A DNA stretch of 64,000 nucleotides from G965200765 sp965203865 (GTDB taxonomy: Bacteria; Pseudomonadota; Gammaproteobacteria; Arenicellales; JAJDZL01), in NCBI GenBank assembly GCA_965203865.1, contig OZ241916.1, positions 1,860,001 through 1,924,000 of the forward strand, read 5' to 3'. Position 1 is the stretch's first letter. Every line of letters begins with the position of its first letter. A program made the translations under genes and the position numbers. Of this stretch, positions 33,498 through 43,213 are shown in pieces. The notes under the pieces were generated by a model. The model searched no databases and had not been told where the DNA came from. It was given only the letters and a program-made list of their open reading frames with translations.

Positions 33498-34240
33498 CAG
33501 GCTGCTCCCAAATAGGCATCAATAACCTTGGGGTTACTTTGAATTTCCTCAGGTGTCCCATCGGCAAGTGATTCGCCATGTGCGAGACAGTAAATGTGCT
33601 CGGCAAGGGACATGATTACCTTCATGTTATGCTCAATCACCAGCATAGTAATACCAAATTCGCTATTTGCACGCTTGAGCCTATCAATCAAGCCATTAAT
33701 CAAAGTCGGATTAATACCGGCAGTTGGTTCATCCAGAAGTAATAGTGTCGGTTCTGCCATTAGGACCATTGCAAATTCCAGCAGTTTTTGCTGCCCGAAT
33801 GATAAATCTCCTGCCTGAAGCTGGCGCTTTTCATACAAGCCTACGAATTGCAGCAAAGAGACCGCTTTCTCGCGGTCTTCAATATTATGCGGCTCAAATA
33901 TTGAACGCAATTTGCTTTGCGCGCCTGGTGAACTAATCAGCATATTTTCTACACAAGTCATGCCGCCGTAGACATGGGTTTGCTGAAACGTTCGCATTAA
34001 CCCAAGACGGGCAATTTCAGGAACTCGCAATTTGGAAATTTCTTTTTCCTTGAATCGAATGGAACCTTCATCAATCGGATGGTACCCAACAACTGAATTA
34101 AACAGTGTGGTCTTGCCCGACCCGTTCGGACCGATAAGTCCTATAATCTTCCCGTTTGGCACAGAAAGTGAAACAGAGCAATTGGCTACAACGCCGCCGA
34201 ATCGCTTCGAAACACCCGAAATTTCCAGAATTCCTGTCAT
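33497..34240 (-). CDS. livG: LIV-type ABC transporter ATP-binding protein LivG
   Basis: The second ATPase of the importer (247 residues, normal). Walker A 'GPNGSGKTTLFN' (about 37-48), the LivG-type 'LGLMRTFQQTHVYGGMTCVENML', signature 'LSFGQQKLLEFAMVL', Walker B 'LLLLDEPTAGINP' and the C-terminal 'HGESLADGTPEEIQ' are all present. The signature has LSFGQ in place of LSGGQ, which is usual in LivG. It overlaps livM by 4 bases and livF by 1, so translation is coupled. Confidence 0.95.
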   Translation of the reverse strand: MTGILEISGVSKRFGGVVANCSVSLSVPNGKIIGLIGPNGSGKTTLFNSVVGYHPIDEGSIRFKEKEISKLRVPEIARLGLMRTFQQTHVYGGMTCVENMLISSPGAQSKLRSIFEPHNIEDREKAVSLLQFVGLYEKRQLQAGDLSFGQQKLLEFAMVLMAEPTLLLLDEPTAGINPTLINGLIDRLKRANSEFGITMLVIEHNMKVIMSLAEHIYCLAHGESLADGTPEEIQSNPKVIDAYLGAA

Positions 34241-35283
34241 GCTGCATCTTGCTTGCTTGCAGATGTCCCGCTTATTTCAACCGCCTTGCTAAACCAGTCC
34301 GGGTACTGCTTCCTGAAATAACCCATAATTCCCTGTGGAAAAAATACGACTATCACCACAATAAGCAACCCCAGTGCCACTCTCTGCCAGCCCAGCAAGT
34401 AGGTCCAGAACAATTCCTGCGTAATATGGAAAACTACCGCTCCAATCACTGGTCCCCATAGAGTACCCTTGCCACCCAGAATCGCCATAAGAATCATCCA
34501 TACTCCGAAAGTCGTGCCTGCGAAGGCAACGTCAATCGGATCAATGAACCCTATCAAATTTCCGACTCCGCCTCCTATGAGCCCGAGGAAAACAGCCGCA
34601 ATTGACCAGGCCATAATCTTGTATCGAGTTGTGTACAGCCCCATGGCTTCGGCTTTGTCTTCATTGTCTCGAATTGCATTCAGAGCAAGCCCGAAGCGAC
34701 TGCTGTACAAGAATTTCAGCACAAAAAACACTATTACAGCGATTACAAAGAACATGTAGTAGTAGAATGTTGAACGATTCCCCATTGCTTCTGGAAATAC
34801 AGGTGTCACCAGTCCCGAACCTGCACCTACATAACTGATTCCAGAGAATATTTCACCGGCTGCAATTCCCAGTCCGAGCGTGCAAATTGCAAAGTAGTGC
34901 CCGCGCATGCCAAGAATTCCGGCTCCAAGTACTATGGCAATCGCCAAGCAAACGATCACACTTGCTCCCATGCCCAATCCAAGTCCAGCAAGATACTCGG
35001 CAGGTGACAACAGGCTTTCTTCACCGCCGGCAATTTCAACAAATTCGTTCACATCAAAAAACAGGTCGCGCTGAACAATTGCGGTTACATACATTCCAAT
35101 GCCAAAAAACAATATGTTTCCGAATGAGTTGTACCCCATCTGTCCTCCAACAATGTCCCATGTCAGAGCAAATACGACCATCACCCATAAAAAAGCTAGC
35201 TGTGTTTGATAATTTGGAAATAGCATGGGGGCAACCACGCTGAAAATTCCGATAGCGGTGTAACCAATAATCTTGCGCTGCAT
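34237..35283 (-). CDS. livM: LIV-type ABC transporter permease LivM
   Basis: An inner-membrane permease (348 residues) with about ten hydrophobic helices. It has the LivM region 'QMGYNSFGNILFFGIGMY' (residues about 47-64), 'LGMRGHYFAICTLGLGIAAGEIFSG' (part of the transport domain) and the coupling loop 'LNAIRDNEDKAEAMGLYTTRYKI', where the 'R-x-N-E-x-x-A' pattern is diagnostic of this family. It forms a heterodimer with LivH. It lies between livH (4 bases) and livG (4-base overlap). Confidence 0.94.
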   Translation of the reverse strand: MQRKIIGYTAIGIFSVVAPMLFPNYQTQLAFLWVMVVFALTWDIVGGQMGYNSFGNILFFGIGMYVTAIVQRDLFFDVNEFVEIAGGEESLLSPAEYLAGLGLGMGASVIVCLAIAIVLGAGILGMRGHYFAICTLGLGIAAGEIFSGISYVGAGSGLVTPVFPEAMGNRSTFYYYMFFVIAVIVFFVLKFLYSSRFGLALNAIRDNEDKAEAMGLYTTRYKIMAWSIAAVFLGLIGGGVGNLIGFIDPIDVAFAGTTFGVWMILMAILGGKGTLWGPVIGAVVFHITQELFWTYLLGWQRVALGLLIVVIVVFFPQGIMGYFRKQYPDWFSKAVEISGTSASKQDAA

Positions 35284-35287
35284 AGTG

Positions 35288-36187
35288 CTACTTGAGGTAT
35301 TTGCGTTTACGAGACATTGCCAGATTCCGCAGCACCAGTATCACCACCAGTAGAGAAAATACAAATGCTGCTTCAAACTCTGCACCCAGAATAAATCCGG
35401 CGAATTTTTCGAGTGCGCCCAGTCCAAGCCCCGCCGCCACTACTCCCGCCAAGTTTCCAAGCCCGGCAACTATGACGATCATAAAGGAGCGCACCGTGTA
35501 GGTAAGCCCAAGAAACGGATGAATGACCCAGGTCATAACTACCAACGCACCGGCTGCGCCGCATATTGCTGCATTGAGTGAATATGTGAATGCAAACACG
35601 CGGTCGGGGTCAATGCCCATAATTCTCGCTGCCTGAGCATTCTGGGCAGTTGCCCGAATGGTCTGGCCCATACGGCTACGCTTTAGAAATATTACCAGCA
35701 CTACTCCTAAAACCAAGGCTAGCACAAAAGAAACAATCTGAATGTTTGCAACTGTAACCATCCCGTCAAACAAAAGGATTGTGCCAAAATCTGTTTGCGC
35801 TGTCTGGACATCTGCGCCGAATATTTCGTTCATCAACTGTTGCAGCAAAATACTGATACCAAAAGTTGCAAGCAGAGAAGTAAACAAATCCCTGTCAACA
35901 ATACGAAATATCACAATTTTGTAAATGACCCATCCAACAAAAAACAGGGCTACGGCAGCTACCGGAATGCCGACAATTGGATGTATGCCTGCCAGGGAAA
36001 GATACAGTGTTATAAATCCGCCGAGGATTACGAACTCTCCCTGGGTGACATTAATGATATTCATTACACCCCACACCAGGGCTAGCCCGTATGCAGCAAG
36101 TGCAAATATTGCACCCACCAAAACTCCATTAATCAGGAGCTGCCACGCAAAAACCGGTGCATCGACCAGAATAAACAGACTATCCAT
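35288..36187 (-). CDS. livH: LIV-type ABC transporter permease LivH
   Basis: The partner permease of LivM (299 residues) with about eight helices. The conserved start 'LINGVLVGAIFALAAYGLALVWGVMNIINVTQGEF' is visible in segments at residues about 18-52. The coupling motif is 'MGQTIRATAQNAQAARIMGI', and 'NAAICGAAGALV' is near the end. Length and features are standard. The gap to livK (68 bases) is larger than the others in this operon, as is usual where the abundant binding protein is made in excess. Confidence 0.95.
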   Translation of the reverse strand: MDSLFILVDAPVFAWQLLINGVLVGAIFALAAYGLALVWGVMNIINVTQGEFVILGGFITLYLSLAGIHPIVGIPVAAVALFFVGWVIYKIVIFRIVDRDLFTSLLATFGISILLQQLMNEIFGADVQTAQTDFGTILLFDGMVTVANIQIVSFVLALVLGVVLVIFLKRSRMGQTIRATAQNAQAARIMGIDPDRVFAFTYSLNAAICGAAGALVVMTWVIHPFLGLTYTVRSFMIVIVAGLGNLAGVVAAGLGLGALEKFAGFILGAEFEAAFVFSLLVVILVLRNLAMSRKRKYLK

Positions 36188-36255
36188 TACCAGTAATTCT
36201 GCACCCGCACCGGTTTTATCGGGAACGGATATTTTGAATATAAACTAAATAGCAA

Positions 36256-37500
36256 CTAAGGCATGGGTCGGGGATGAATAAACGATGTTTCCGCCCAGTT
36301 TGTCGGTGCCACTACTTTGTACTCCCCGCCTTGAATTTGGCGCAAAGCCATTGGTTTTGCGATGTTCTTACCAGTCTCATCGAATTTTATATTGCCATAG
36401 AACGTTTGAATTTCTGTAGCTGCCAATGCATCGCGAATCGCACCGGTGTCGAAACTGTCGGCTCGTTCTATTGCATCGGCGTAGACCAGAACCGATGCAG
36501 TTGATTCTGCAGCCTGATATGGCGGCACATATTCGTATTCTTCTTCAAAAGTCTTGGCGTAGTCACCCGCAGAACCAAACCAGTCGTCGCGGTAGCTCAT
36601 CTTTTCGGACCATTGCGTAGCGCACAGGAAATTTTCAGCTGCATCGCCGAATTTTTCAACGTCATTAACACCCGCGGACTCGCAGTGCGTCAATGCGATC
36701 ATAGGGACGTTGACTTTTTGCTGTTCAACTTGGCGAGTTACCAATGCTGCCCCTTTTGAGTGCCCTGATACAACCAGAACATCCGGTTTTAATGCCTTGA
36801 CTTTCGTCAATGTTGAAGTCATATCGTTGAGTTCGCGAGGCAGCTTGTCATCTACTACAACTTGCATACCGTAACCATCCATGATTTCCAGGACTCCAGC
36901 ACGGATATCAAGCGAAAACGGGTCATTTTCCACTGCAACCGCCACTTTTAGGTCGCTGGGCTTTTTCCCATCGTTCTTTGCCTGCTCGGCAGCAAGGTTA
37001 ATTGCCTCAGCCAAATACTGCTCAGAAGTCGACAATACAGCAAACAAGTACTTGTACCCCTTATTAAACAAAGAGCGAGAGGCACCATTCCCTTCAACCA
37101 TCGGTATTTTGTACTTTTCGGTTACTGGCGCAATTGCTTTTGTCAAACCGGAACTATACGGGCCAAGCATAAACGTTATGCCGTCCTGCTGAATCAGCCG
37201 CTCAGCAAGCTGGGCGCCGCGTGCTGGTGTTGATTCATCATCGTAGTATTTAATAGCAAGTTTGTATTTCTTGCCTCCGACGGTAATCCCGCCCATTTCA
37301 TTGATTCTTTTTACCGCAAGGTCGTAGCCATTTTTTGTATGGTTACCAGCAGTCGTATATTTTCCAGTCAGCGAGACTGCAGCACCTAGCGTAACCGTGT
37401 CGCCTTCCACTTTTGCCAATGCCAGATTGGATGCCGCAACACAAACTGCAACGGTAATACCCGCCAACACTTTCAGAACTTTTGATTTCGAATAATGCAT
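36256..37500 (-). CDS. livK: LIV-type periplasmic substrate-binding protein
   Basis: A type I periplasmic binding protein (414 residues) that captures the substrate for LivHMGF. The signal peptide covers residues about 1-29 ('LALA'). The domain opens with 'VTLGAAVSLTGKYTTAG' and contains 'YYDDESTPARGAQLAERLI' and 'MLGPYSSGLTKAIAPV', typical of amide, urea or branched-chain amino acid receptors. The ligand pocket cannot be assigned. Its position between sarcosine oxidase and the permeases makes a methylated amine or amino acid plausible (inference). The start is supported by GGAGG 7 bases upstream and by a promoter at 37571-37599. Confidence 0.93.
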   Translation of the reverse strand: MHYSKSKVLKVLAGITVAVCVAASNLALAKVEGDTVTLGAAVSLTGKYTTAGNHTKNGYDLAVKRINEMGGITVGGKKYKLAIKYYDDESTPARGAQLAERLIQQDGITFMLGPYSSGLTKAIAPVTEKYKIPMVEGNGASRSLFNKGYKYLFAVLSTSEQYLAEAINLAAEQAKNDGKKPSDLKVAVAVENDPFSLDIRAGVLEIMDGYGMQVVVDDKLPRELNDMTSTLTKVKALKPDVLVVSGHSKGAALVTRQVEQQKVNVPMIALTHCESAGVNDVEKFGDAAENFLCATQWSEKMSYRDDWFGSAGDYAKTFEEEYEYVPPYQAAESTASVLVYADAIERADSFDTGAIRDALAATEIQTFYGNIKFDETGKNIAKPMALRQIQGGEYKVVAPTNWAETSFIHPRPMP

Positions 37501-37570
37501 AGATTTGCCTCCATTTTAGAGTAAGAATTAGTTTCGCTACCCAATTGGGTACTTATGGAATATTAACAGT

Positions 37571-37599
37571 TTTATACAGTCGATATGGTAACAAATCAA
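37571..37599 (-). promoter_or_regulatory. Putative sigma-70 promoter of livKHMGF
   Basis: On the minus strand TTGATT (37599-37594, 4 of 6) and TATAAA (37576-37571, 5 of 6) are separated by exactly 17 bases. The expected start point is about 65 bases before the livK ATG. The 130-base gap between soxG and livK is otherwise empty, so the liv genes can be transcribed separately from the sox genes. Confidence 0.5.
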
Positions 37600-37630
37600 A
37601 TGGGTTGACAGCTACAAATCGTATAACAGA

Positions 37631-38221
37631 CTAGCGAGCCACTTCAATTCCATAGCCAAATTCTTGTGCGTTATGCTGACACCAAAGCCAAAAATCCAAT
37701 CCAAAGGTCTGTAACGCATATATGTCAAATCCAGAATCATAGCTGTGAATAGTTACACTAAAGTGGCCAACCAAGGTGGAGACTACATCATTCTCCGCTA
37801 GTGAATCAACATCAATTGGGCACCCCTTTTTCAGGAAAGATCGAACTTGAGGGCCCTGTGCCCGAATAATGGTTCTCGCTGAAGATAAATTGGTTACTGT
37901 CGCACCTTCCCGATGCAGTACATCTCGCAGCTCGGACAAGAGTTGTGCAGGCGGCGCGGTTCCTGATTCGTATAAATACATTTCAGGACCGTTAGACATG
38001 ACCACAACGTCGTTGTTGATGATTGACTTCCCATGCTCGGGAAATTTCTCGATCCCCGGTAAATTGGCATCAAGTTCACGATTGAGTTTCAAGCCATTAA
38101 TCTGAAACAGCGATTGCACCCATCTTTCTCGAAACAGTACTCCCGGAGTTGAATCAATTGCTCCATATTCACCCGGTTCATAATGGTTTCGCAACACCGA
38201 CTTGGACTTTTCGTCACGCAC
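37631..38221 (-). CDS. soxG: Sarcosine oxidase gamma subunit SoxG
   Basis: The gamma subunit of heterotetrameric sarcosine oxidase, a GcvT-like fold of about 195 residues that helps fix the alpha and beta subunits. Visible family features are 'FRERWVQSLFQINGLKL' near the N-terminus, 'GPEMYLYES', 'SSARTIIRAQGPQVRSFLKKGCPIDV' in part, and the ending 'YALQTFGLDFWLWCQHNAQEFGYG'. The frame is open to an ATG at 38278, which would overlap soxA by 65 bases. I chose GTG 38221, which overlaps the soxA stop by 8 bases and has GGAGAAAG upstream. It is the last gene of soxBDAG. Confidence 0.9.
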   Translation of the reverse strand: MRDEKSKSVLRNHYEPGEYGAIDSTPGVLFRERWVQSLFQINGLKLNRELDANLPGIEKFPEHGKSIINNDVVVMSNGPEMYLYESGTAPPAQLLSELRDVLHREGATVTNLSSARTIIRAQGPQVRSFLKKGCPIDVDSLAENDVVSTLVGHFSVTIHSYDSGFDIYALQTFGLDFWLWCQHNAQEFGYGIEVAR

Positions 38222-41204
38222 GCGCTCTTTCTCCTGCAGGGTCGAAAAAAATATGATGCACAATTTCAACCGGAACACTTCTGCCAGTCAGTAGCGATGT
38301 AGCGTGAACCACTCTCCCAAACTGCTGGTCGCCGTCTTTAACCAGCCCCAATGCAATTTCCTTGTTAAGATGAGGACTGAAGCAGGCCGAGGTTACATGG
38401 CCCATTGTATCTGCTGGCGGAACAATATTGCCTCGTTCCACAATTTGCGCCCCGCGAGGAATAGAACAATTGTCCTTCGAGATAATTCCAACGAGCCTTA
38501 ATCTTCCTTTATCAGTCAGCGCGGGACGTTGCGATAGTTTTTTGCCTATAAATTCGACATCCTTTTTCATCATTCGCTCAAACCCAAGGTCGGCGGCAGT
38601 GGTTCTTCCATCTAGTTCTGATGCAACCACGTGGCCTTTTTCAATTCTCAGCGTCGTCATTGCTTCAAGGCCGTACGGCATAATATCCCACTTTTTGCCC
38701 GCATCAAGCAGACTCTCCCAAACGGTTTCAGCGTATTCGGAAGGGACATGAATTTCATACCCGAGCTCCCCGGAGAAACTCACCCGGAAAATTCTCGAAT
38801 CAATGCCTTCAATTCGACCTTCCGCGTATCCCATATAAGGTAAATTTTCATTGCTCACATTGACACCCTGAATAGCGGCAGACAACACATCCCGACTCAA
38901 AGGCCCCGCCAACGCCATTCCCGCCCACTGGTCAGAAATTGAAGTAAGGTGTACATGCAAGTCAGGCCAAACAGTCTGAGCGTAAAATTCCAAATGCTCC
39001 ATCACCGGACCAGCATTGCCGGTTGTTGTCGTCATATAGTATTCGTTCTCGGACACCCGGGTTGTAGTGCCATCATCGAACACGAAACCGTCTTCTCGCA
39101 GCATCAGACCGTATCGACAACGCCCAACAGGCAAGGATTTCCAGCGATTGATGTAGACTCGTTCAAGAAATTCGCCCGCATCTCTTCCTTGTATTTCTAT
39201 TTTTCCAAGAGTGGACACATCCACCAATCCGACTTTGGAGCGAACATGGCGTGCCTCGCGATTGATCGAGTCTACGGCTTGTTCTCCAGTTCGAATATAG
39301 TAGTATGGGCGTTGCCATACACCCGAGTTTTGCATATTCGCATTATTTTTCTCATGCCAATGATGCAAAGAAGTTCTGCGCAATGGTCCCACTTGCTTCC
39401 CATGTTCATCAGCAGCAATTGCCCCCATGCTAACCGGAGTGAAGGGTGGACGAAATGTCGTATGGCCTACAGAAGGGATATTTTCATTTCGCAAGTTCGC
39501 AAGATTGGCCAAGCCAATTACATTACTAGTTCGTCCTTGGTCTGTTCCCATACCCAAAGTGGTATACCGCTTGAGATGCTCCACTGAGATGAATCCTTCC
39601 TGAAAGGCAAGTTCAATATCAGCGATTGTTACATCGTTTTGAATATCCACAAAGTTTTTCGTTTTTTGCTTGGGCAATTCAGGAACCTTCCAGATGGCCT
39701 GCATCGGGGTAGTCTTTGCAACTGTTAATTCCGGAACAGGCACCTTCTCTCTTTCAGAATAACCGGCTTCAAGCAGGGCTTCTCTGCCGGCTGCTACCCC
39801 CTGACGCATGCACTCAATAGTTTCAAATTCACCGTTGGCACTGCCAGCCACCTGAATTCCCGGCAATTTTTGACCCGGTATGAATGATCCAATTGCATCG
39901 TCGAATTCCAATTGCCCTTGGGCATGAGAAAACAAATGCACCGTAGGATTCCAGCCACCAGAAACACAGAGAAGATCACAGGGAATTCGCTCCGCCCCCA
40001 TGATGGTTTCGTGATTAATCAATCGAGAAACTTCAACTGAGCGTACTTTTCTTTTTCCTTTTGCCCTGACAACAACGTAGCCCTGCATTAATCGCGTATT
40101 TCCCAAGTGCTGACGGGCTTCGCTGCCAGGGGACTGCTGACGGCAGTCTACAACTGCTTCAACAGAAACACCCATGCTATTTAGAGCAGAAACTGTTGCG
40201 TAGGCGCTGTCGTTGTTTGTAAATACAACTGCACGCTTGCCTGATTGAACTGCAAACTGATTAGCATAGCCGCGCACCGCCGATGCCAGCATTACACCCG
40301 GCTTGTCATTATTGCCGAATACCATTGATCTTTCTATGGCCCCACTCGCCAGCACGATTTGTTTCGCACGAATGTACCAAAGTCTTTGCCGGTCGACATA
40401 ATTGTCCGGTTGAGGCAAATGGTCTGACAATCGTTCCAAGGCAACCACCATGTTCTGATCGTACCAGCCAATCGCAGTTGTTCTGACCAGAGAAGTTACA
40501 TTCGGCAATTCTTTAATACTCTGCTGGATTTCTGATACCCAGGACAACGCGGGTTCACCGCCAAACTGAACATTGTCAAATTTAAGTTGACCACCAAATT
40601 TAAACGATTCATCAACCAAAATGACCTTTGCACCAGAATTTCCTGCTGTCAGCGCAGCAGCCAATCCCGCGGGACCGCCGCCAATAACAAGCACGTCGCA
40701 AAATTCGTACTTCTTGGAATACTCGTCAACATCACGTTCTGTAGCAGATTTTCCAAGACCCGCAGCTTTTCTTATCCAATGCTCATACGTCATCCACCTT
40801 TTTCTGGGCCACATAAAAGTCTTGTAGTAGAATCCGGCGGGCAACAAAGGCGATGCCAAGTTTGACGATGCCCCAATATCAACCTTGAGGGAAGGCCAGC
40901 AATTTTGTGATTCTGCTTCCAATCCATCAAACAATTCAATTTCAGTTGCGCGAATATTCGGCTCGCTACGCGCACCCGTCCTGAGTTGAACCAATGCACT
41001 TGGCTCCTCAATGCCCATACCGAATATCCCTCGTCTGCGGTGATACTTAAAGCTTCTTCCTACTAATCGGACTCCATTTGCAAGCAGTGCCGATGCAAGC
41101 GTATCCCCAAGATAGCCTGTGAATGACTTGCCATCAAACTTGAACTTTAACAACTTGCTTCTGTCAATTTGCCCACCGTGAGGCGAACGATACGATTGCT
41201 TCAT
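38214..41204 (-). CDS. soxA: Sarcosine oxidase alpha subunit SoxA
   Basis: The large subunit (996 residues) of the enzyme that oxidatively demethylates sarcosine to glycine, with peroxide as co-product and 5,10-methylene-tetrahydrofolate when folate is present. The N-terminal region (about 15-90, 'LASALLANGVRLVGRSFKYHR') is the ferredoxin-like fold. The NAD-binding Rossmann motif 'VIGGGPAGLAAALTAG' lies at about 173-188. The C-terminal third is an aminomethyltransferase-like folate domain ('GMALAGPLSRDVLSAA', 'GELGYEIHVPSEYAE', 'TTLRIEKGHV'). The length is at the upper end of the family. It follows soxD by 4 bases. Confidence 0.96.
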   Translation of the reverse strand: MKQSYRSPHGGQIDRSKLLKFKFDGKSFTGYLGDTLASALLANGVRLVGRSFKYHRRRGIFGMGIEEPSALVQLRTGARSEPNIRATEIELFDGLEAESQNCWPSLKVDIGASSNLASPLLPAGFYYKTFMWPRKRWMTYEHWIRKAAGLGKSATERDVDEYSKKYEFCDVLVIGGGPAGLAAALTAGNSGAKVILVDESFKFGGQLKFDNVQFGGEPALSWVSEIQQSIKELPNVTSLVRTTAIGWYDQNMVVALERLSDHLPQPDNYVDRQRLWYIRAKQIVLASGAIERSMVFGNNDKPGVMLASAVRGYANQFAVQSGKRAVVFTNNDSAYATVSALNSMGVSVEAVVDCRQQSPGSEARQHLGNTRLMQGYVVVRAKGKRKVRSVEVSRLINHETIMGAERIPCDLLCVSGGWNPTVHLFSHAQGQLEFDDAIGSFIPGQKLPGIQVAGSANGEFETIECMRQGVAAGREALLEAGYSEREKVPVPELTVAKTTPMQAIWKVPELPKQKTKNFVDIQNDVTIADIELAFQEGFISVEHLKRYTTLGMGTDQGRTSNVIGLANLANLRNENIPSVGHTTFRPPFTPVSMGAIAADEHGKQVGPLRRTSLHHWHEKNNANMQNSGVWQRPYYYIRTGEQAVDSINREARHVRSKVGLVDVSTLGKIEIQGRDAGEFLERVYINRWKSLPVGRCRYGLMLREDGFVFDDGTTTRVSENEYYMTTTTGNAGPVMEHLEFYAQTVWPDLHVHLTSISDQWAGMALAGPLSRDVLSAAIQGVNVSNENLPYMGYAEGRIEGIDSRIFRVSFSGELGYEIHVPSEYAETVWESLLDAGKKWDIMPYGLEAMTTLRIEKGHVVASELDGRTTAADLGFERMMKKDVEFIGKKLSQRPALTDKGRLRLVGIISKDNCSIPRGAQIVERGNIVPPADTMGHVTSACFSPHLNKEIALGLVKDGDQQFGRVVHATSLLTGRSVPVEIVHHIFFDPAGERARA

Positions 41205-41208
41205 TTGC

Positions 41209-41481
41209 TTATTCTTGTTCGCGTGGCTTATGTACAGGAGGTTCGCTACTGTAAACTTCGTGGGTCAAAGTGTTTCGATGCACCTTTATCCAATGTCTGC
41301 AGCCTGCAGTATGATGCCACCATTCAGTGTAATCTCCCCGAGGATTAGTTCGCGTATAAACATAATCGTACCATTCATCTTGGGACGCTGACTCTGATGG
41401 TCGCTCAACAGATGCGTCCCCTTTAAAGGTAAACTCAATCTGCGGCCGTTCGCCGCACCAGGGACACCGAATCAACAGCAT
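41209..41481 (-). CDS. soxD: Sarcosine oxidase delta subunit SoxD
   Basis: The small zinc-binding subunit (90 residues, typical). The N-terminus 'MLLIRCPWCGER' gives Cys6 and Cys9. 'WWHHTAGCRHW' adds a histidine at 56/57 and Cys61 to complete the site. 'TRTNPRGDYTEWW' is the family hallmark. It stabilises the heterotetramer. It lies 27 bases after soxB and 4 bases before soxA, as in known soxBDAG operons. Confidence 0.96.
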   Translation of the reverse strand: MLLIRCPWCGERPQIEFTFKGDASVERPSESASQDEWYDYVYTRTNPRGDYTEWWHHTAGCRHWIKVHRNTLTHEVYSSEPPVHKPREQE

Positions 41482-41508
41482 TGGTTAAACTCCGCAAATT
41501 TCAGTTGA

Positions 41509-42774
41509 TTAATGGGCATTGGGGAAAGGACCTGAACCTTTTTCATCCAGAATCGCTCCTTGGGCAAACCGGTCCAACCTGAATTCTGCATTTAACGGAT
41601 GCTGCTCGTCGCGGGCAATCGTATAAGCAAAGCACCAGCCTGACCCCGGCGTTGCCTTGAAGCCGCCGTAACACCAGCCGCCATTCAGGTACATTCCATC
41701 TACAGGCAGACGATCAATAATCGGACTACCATCCATAGACATGTCCATGGCACCACCCCAGGTTCTCATTAAGCGAACCCTGCTTAAAACAGGAAACAAG
41801 GTTAGAACTGATTGGACAACATGCTCAACTCGCGGCATGTTGCCGCGTTGTGCATGCGAGTTATACATGTCGAGGTCGCCGCCAAACAAAACTTCCCCCT
41901 TGTCTGTTTGACTGATGTACACATGAGTTACTCCTGAAGTAACCACCGTGTCAATGATTGGTTTCAATGGTTCGGTTACCATCGCTTGCAACACATGGGT
42001 CTCTATCGGCAAACGGATGCCTGCCATTGCCGCCAACTGACTTGAATTTCCAGCAACTGCAATTCCAATTTTCTTTGCACGAATAAATCCCTGCGTGGTA
42101 TCTACCCCGGTCACACTACCGTTTTCAACACGAATTCCAGTCACTTCACAATTTTGGACTATATCAATACCTCGTGCATCTGCTGCTCGAGCAAAACCCC
42201 AGGCAACTGCATCATGCCTCGCTGTTCCCCCGCGTCTTTGCAGCAAGCCGCCATAGATCGGGTAGCGTGTATTCGGGGAGCAGTCCAAATACGGCACCAT
42301 GTTCTGCACCTGATCGCGCATCAACAGTTCGGCATCAATTCCATTGAATCGCATAGCATTCCCCCGCCGGGCGAATGATTCCATTTCAGAATCACTATGC
42401 GCCAGATTGAGCACACCCCGCTGGCTGAACATTACGTTGTAGTTCAAATCCTGCGATAAACCTTCCCACAACTTTAACGAATGCTCGTAAAAACGAGCAT
42501 TCCCGTTTAACAAGTAGTTTGAGCGTACTATCGTAGTGTTTCTGCCAGTGTTGCCGCCGCCAAGCCAGCCTTTCTCCAAAACAGCCACATTGCTTATTCC
42601 GTGCTCTTTCGCCAAATAGTACGCGGTTGCCAAACCATGCCCGCCGGCACCAATAATCACTACATCGTAGGCTGTCTTGGGAACCGGATTGTGCCAAACG
42701 GCAGGCCAATGTCGATGCCTTGTGAGCGCATTACTGGCAAGTGAAAATATTGAGTACTTTCTTTTCTTGGCCAT
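41509..42774 (-). CDS. soxB: Sarcosine oxidase beta subunit SoxB
   Basis: The catalytic flavoprotein subunit (421 residues) that binds sarcosine, FAD non-covalently and FMN covalently. The FAD motif 'VVIIGAGGHGLATAYYL' is at residues 38-54. 'GNTGRNTTIVRSNYL' follows. The FMN-linking histidine is expected at His187 in 'RRGGTARHDAVAWG'. 'GGWCYGGFKATPGSGW' near the C-terminus is typical. The start lies only 7 bases after the mutT stop, so the sox genes appear to be read through from argJ-mutT, which is unusual for a catabolic operon. Confidence 0.96.
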   Translation of the reverse strand: MAKKRKYSIFSLASNALTRHRHWPAVWHNPVPKTAYDVVIIGAGGHGLATAYYLAKEHGISNVAVLEKGWLGGGNTGRNTTIVRSNYLLNGNARFYEHSLKLWEGLSQDLNYNVMFSQRGVLNLAHSDSEMESFARRGNAMRFNGIDAELLMRDQVQNMVPYLDCSPNTRYPIYGGLLQRRGGTARHDAVAWGFARAADARGIDIVQNCEVTGIRVENGSVTGVDTTQGFIRAKKIGIAVAGNSSQLAAMAGIRLPIETHVLQAMVTEPLKPIIDTVVTSGVTHVYISQTDKGEVLFGGDLDMYNSHAQRGNMPRVEHVVQSVLTLFPVLSRVRLMRTWGGAMDMSMDGSPIIDRLPVDGMYLNGGWCYGGFKATPGSGWCFAYTIARDEQHPLNAEFRLDRFAQGAILDEKGSGPFPNAH

Positions 42775-42781
42775 AAGCTAA

Positions 42782-43213
42782 CTAAGCGGGTTGAAACACC
42801 AGGGATTGGAATTCTTGCTGCAAACGCTCAATTACTGTCTTGCTACCGGCAAGCATGTTGCGATTGTGAAGATCCTGAATTTCCACCCAATGAATATTTT
42901 GGTTTTCCAAAGGAGCAGGACTCCCGTTGTAGTTGGTAACAATGCAAAAGTTCAAGTGTACCAGTATATTTTCGTAATCAAACGAATAACTCATGTAAGC
43001 TTCAGAATCTTGCACCTCCACGCCAAGCTCTTCAAGCAATTCTCTGGCCAAGGCATCTTTTACAGATTCTCCGGATTGAACTTTTCCGCCGGGAAACTCC
43101 CACTTGCCCTCATGCATCTGATTTTGATTCCTCTGACTGATCAGAACACGCCCGTTCTGATCGAATAGCACTCCAACTGCGACCGGCAGTCTCTCAGGTT
43201 CGATACTCTGCAT
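42782..43213 (-). CDS. mutT: MutT-type Nudix 8-oxo-dGTP diphosphatase
   Basis: MutT hydrolyses 8-oxo-dGTP and so prevents A:T to C:G transversions. The protein (143 residues) has the complete Nudix box 'GGKVQSGESVKDALARELLEELG' across residues about 42-64, matching GX5EX7REUXEEXGU. The N-terminal 'PVAVGVLFDQNGRVLISQR' is the MutT-like first strand region, and 'GKWEFPGGK' precedes the box. The location after argJ and secA is the common gammaproteobacterial one for mutT. It overlaps argJ by 20 bases. Confidence 0.92.
   Translation of the reverse strand: MQSIEPERLPVAVGVLFDQNGRVLISQRNQNQMHEGKWEFPGGKVQSGESVKDALARELLEELGVEVQDSEAYMSYSFDYENILVHLNFCIVTNYNGSPAPLENQNIHWVEIQDLHNRNMLAGSKTVIERLQQEFQSLVFQPA

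Noticed and set aside
37501..37630. Glycine or other riboswitch near the sarcosine oxidase and liv genes
   Set aside because: I looked for conserved aptamer-like paired regions and saw none; the gap is only 130 bases and is explained by a promoter and leader.
38949..39587. Plus-strand 212-codon frame inside soxA
   Set aside because: It is antisense to the strongly supported aminomethyltransferase-like part of soxA and has no domain.
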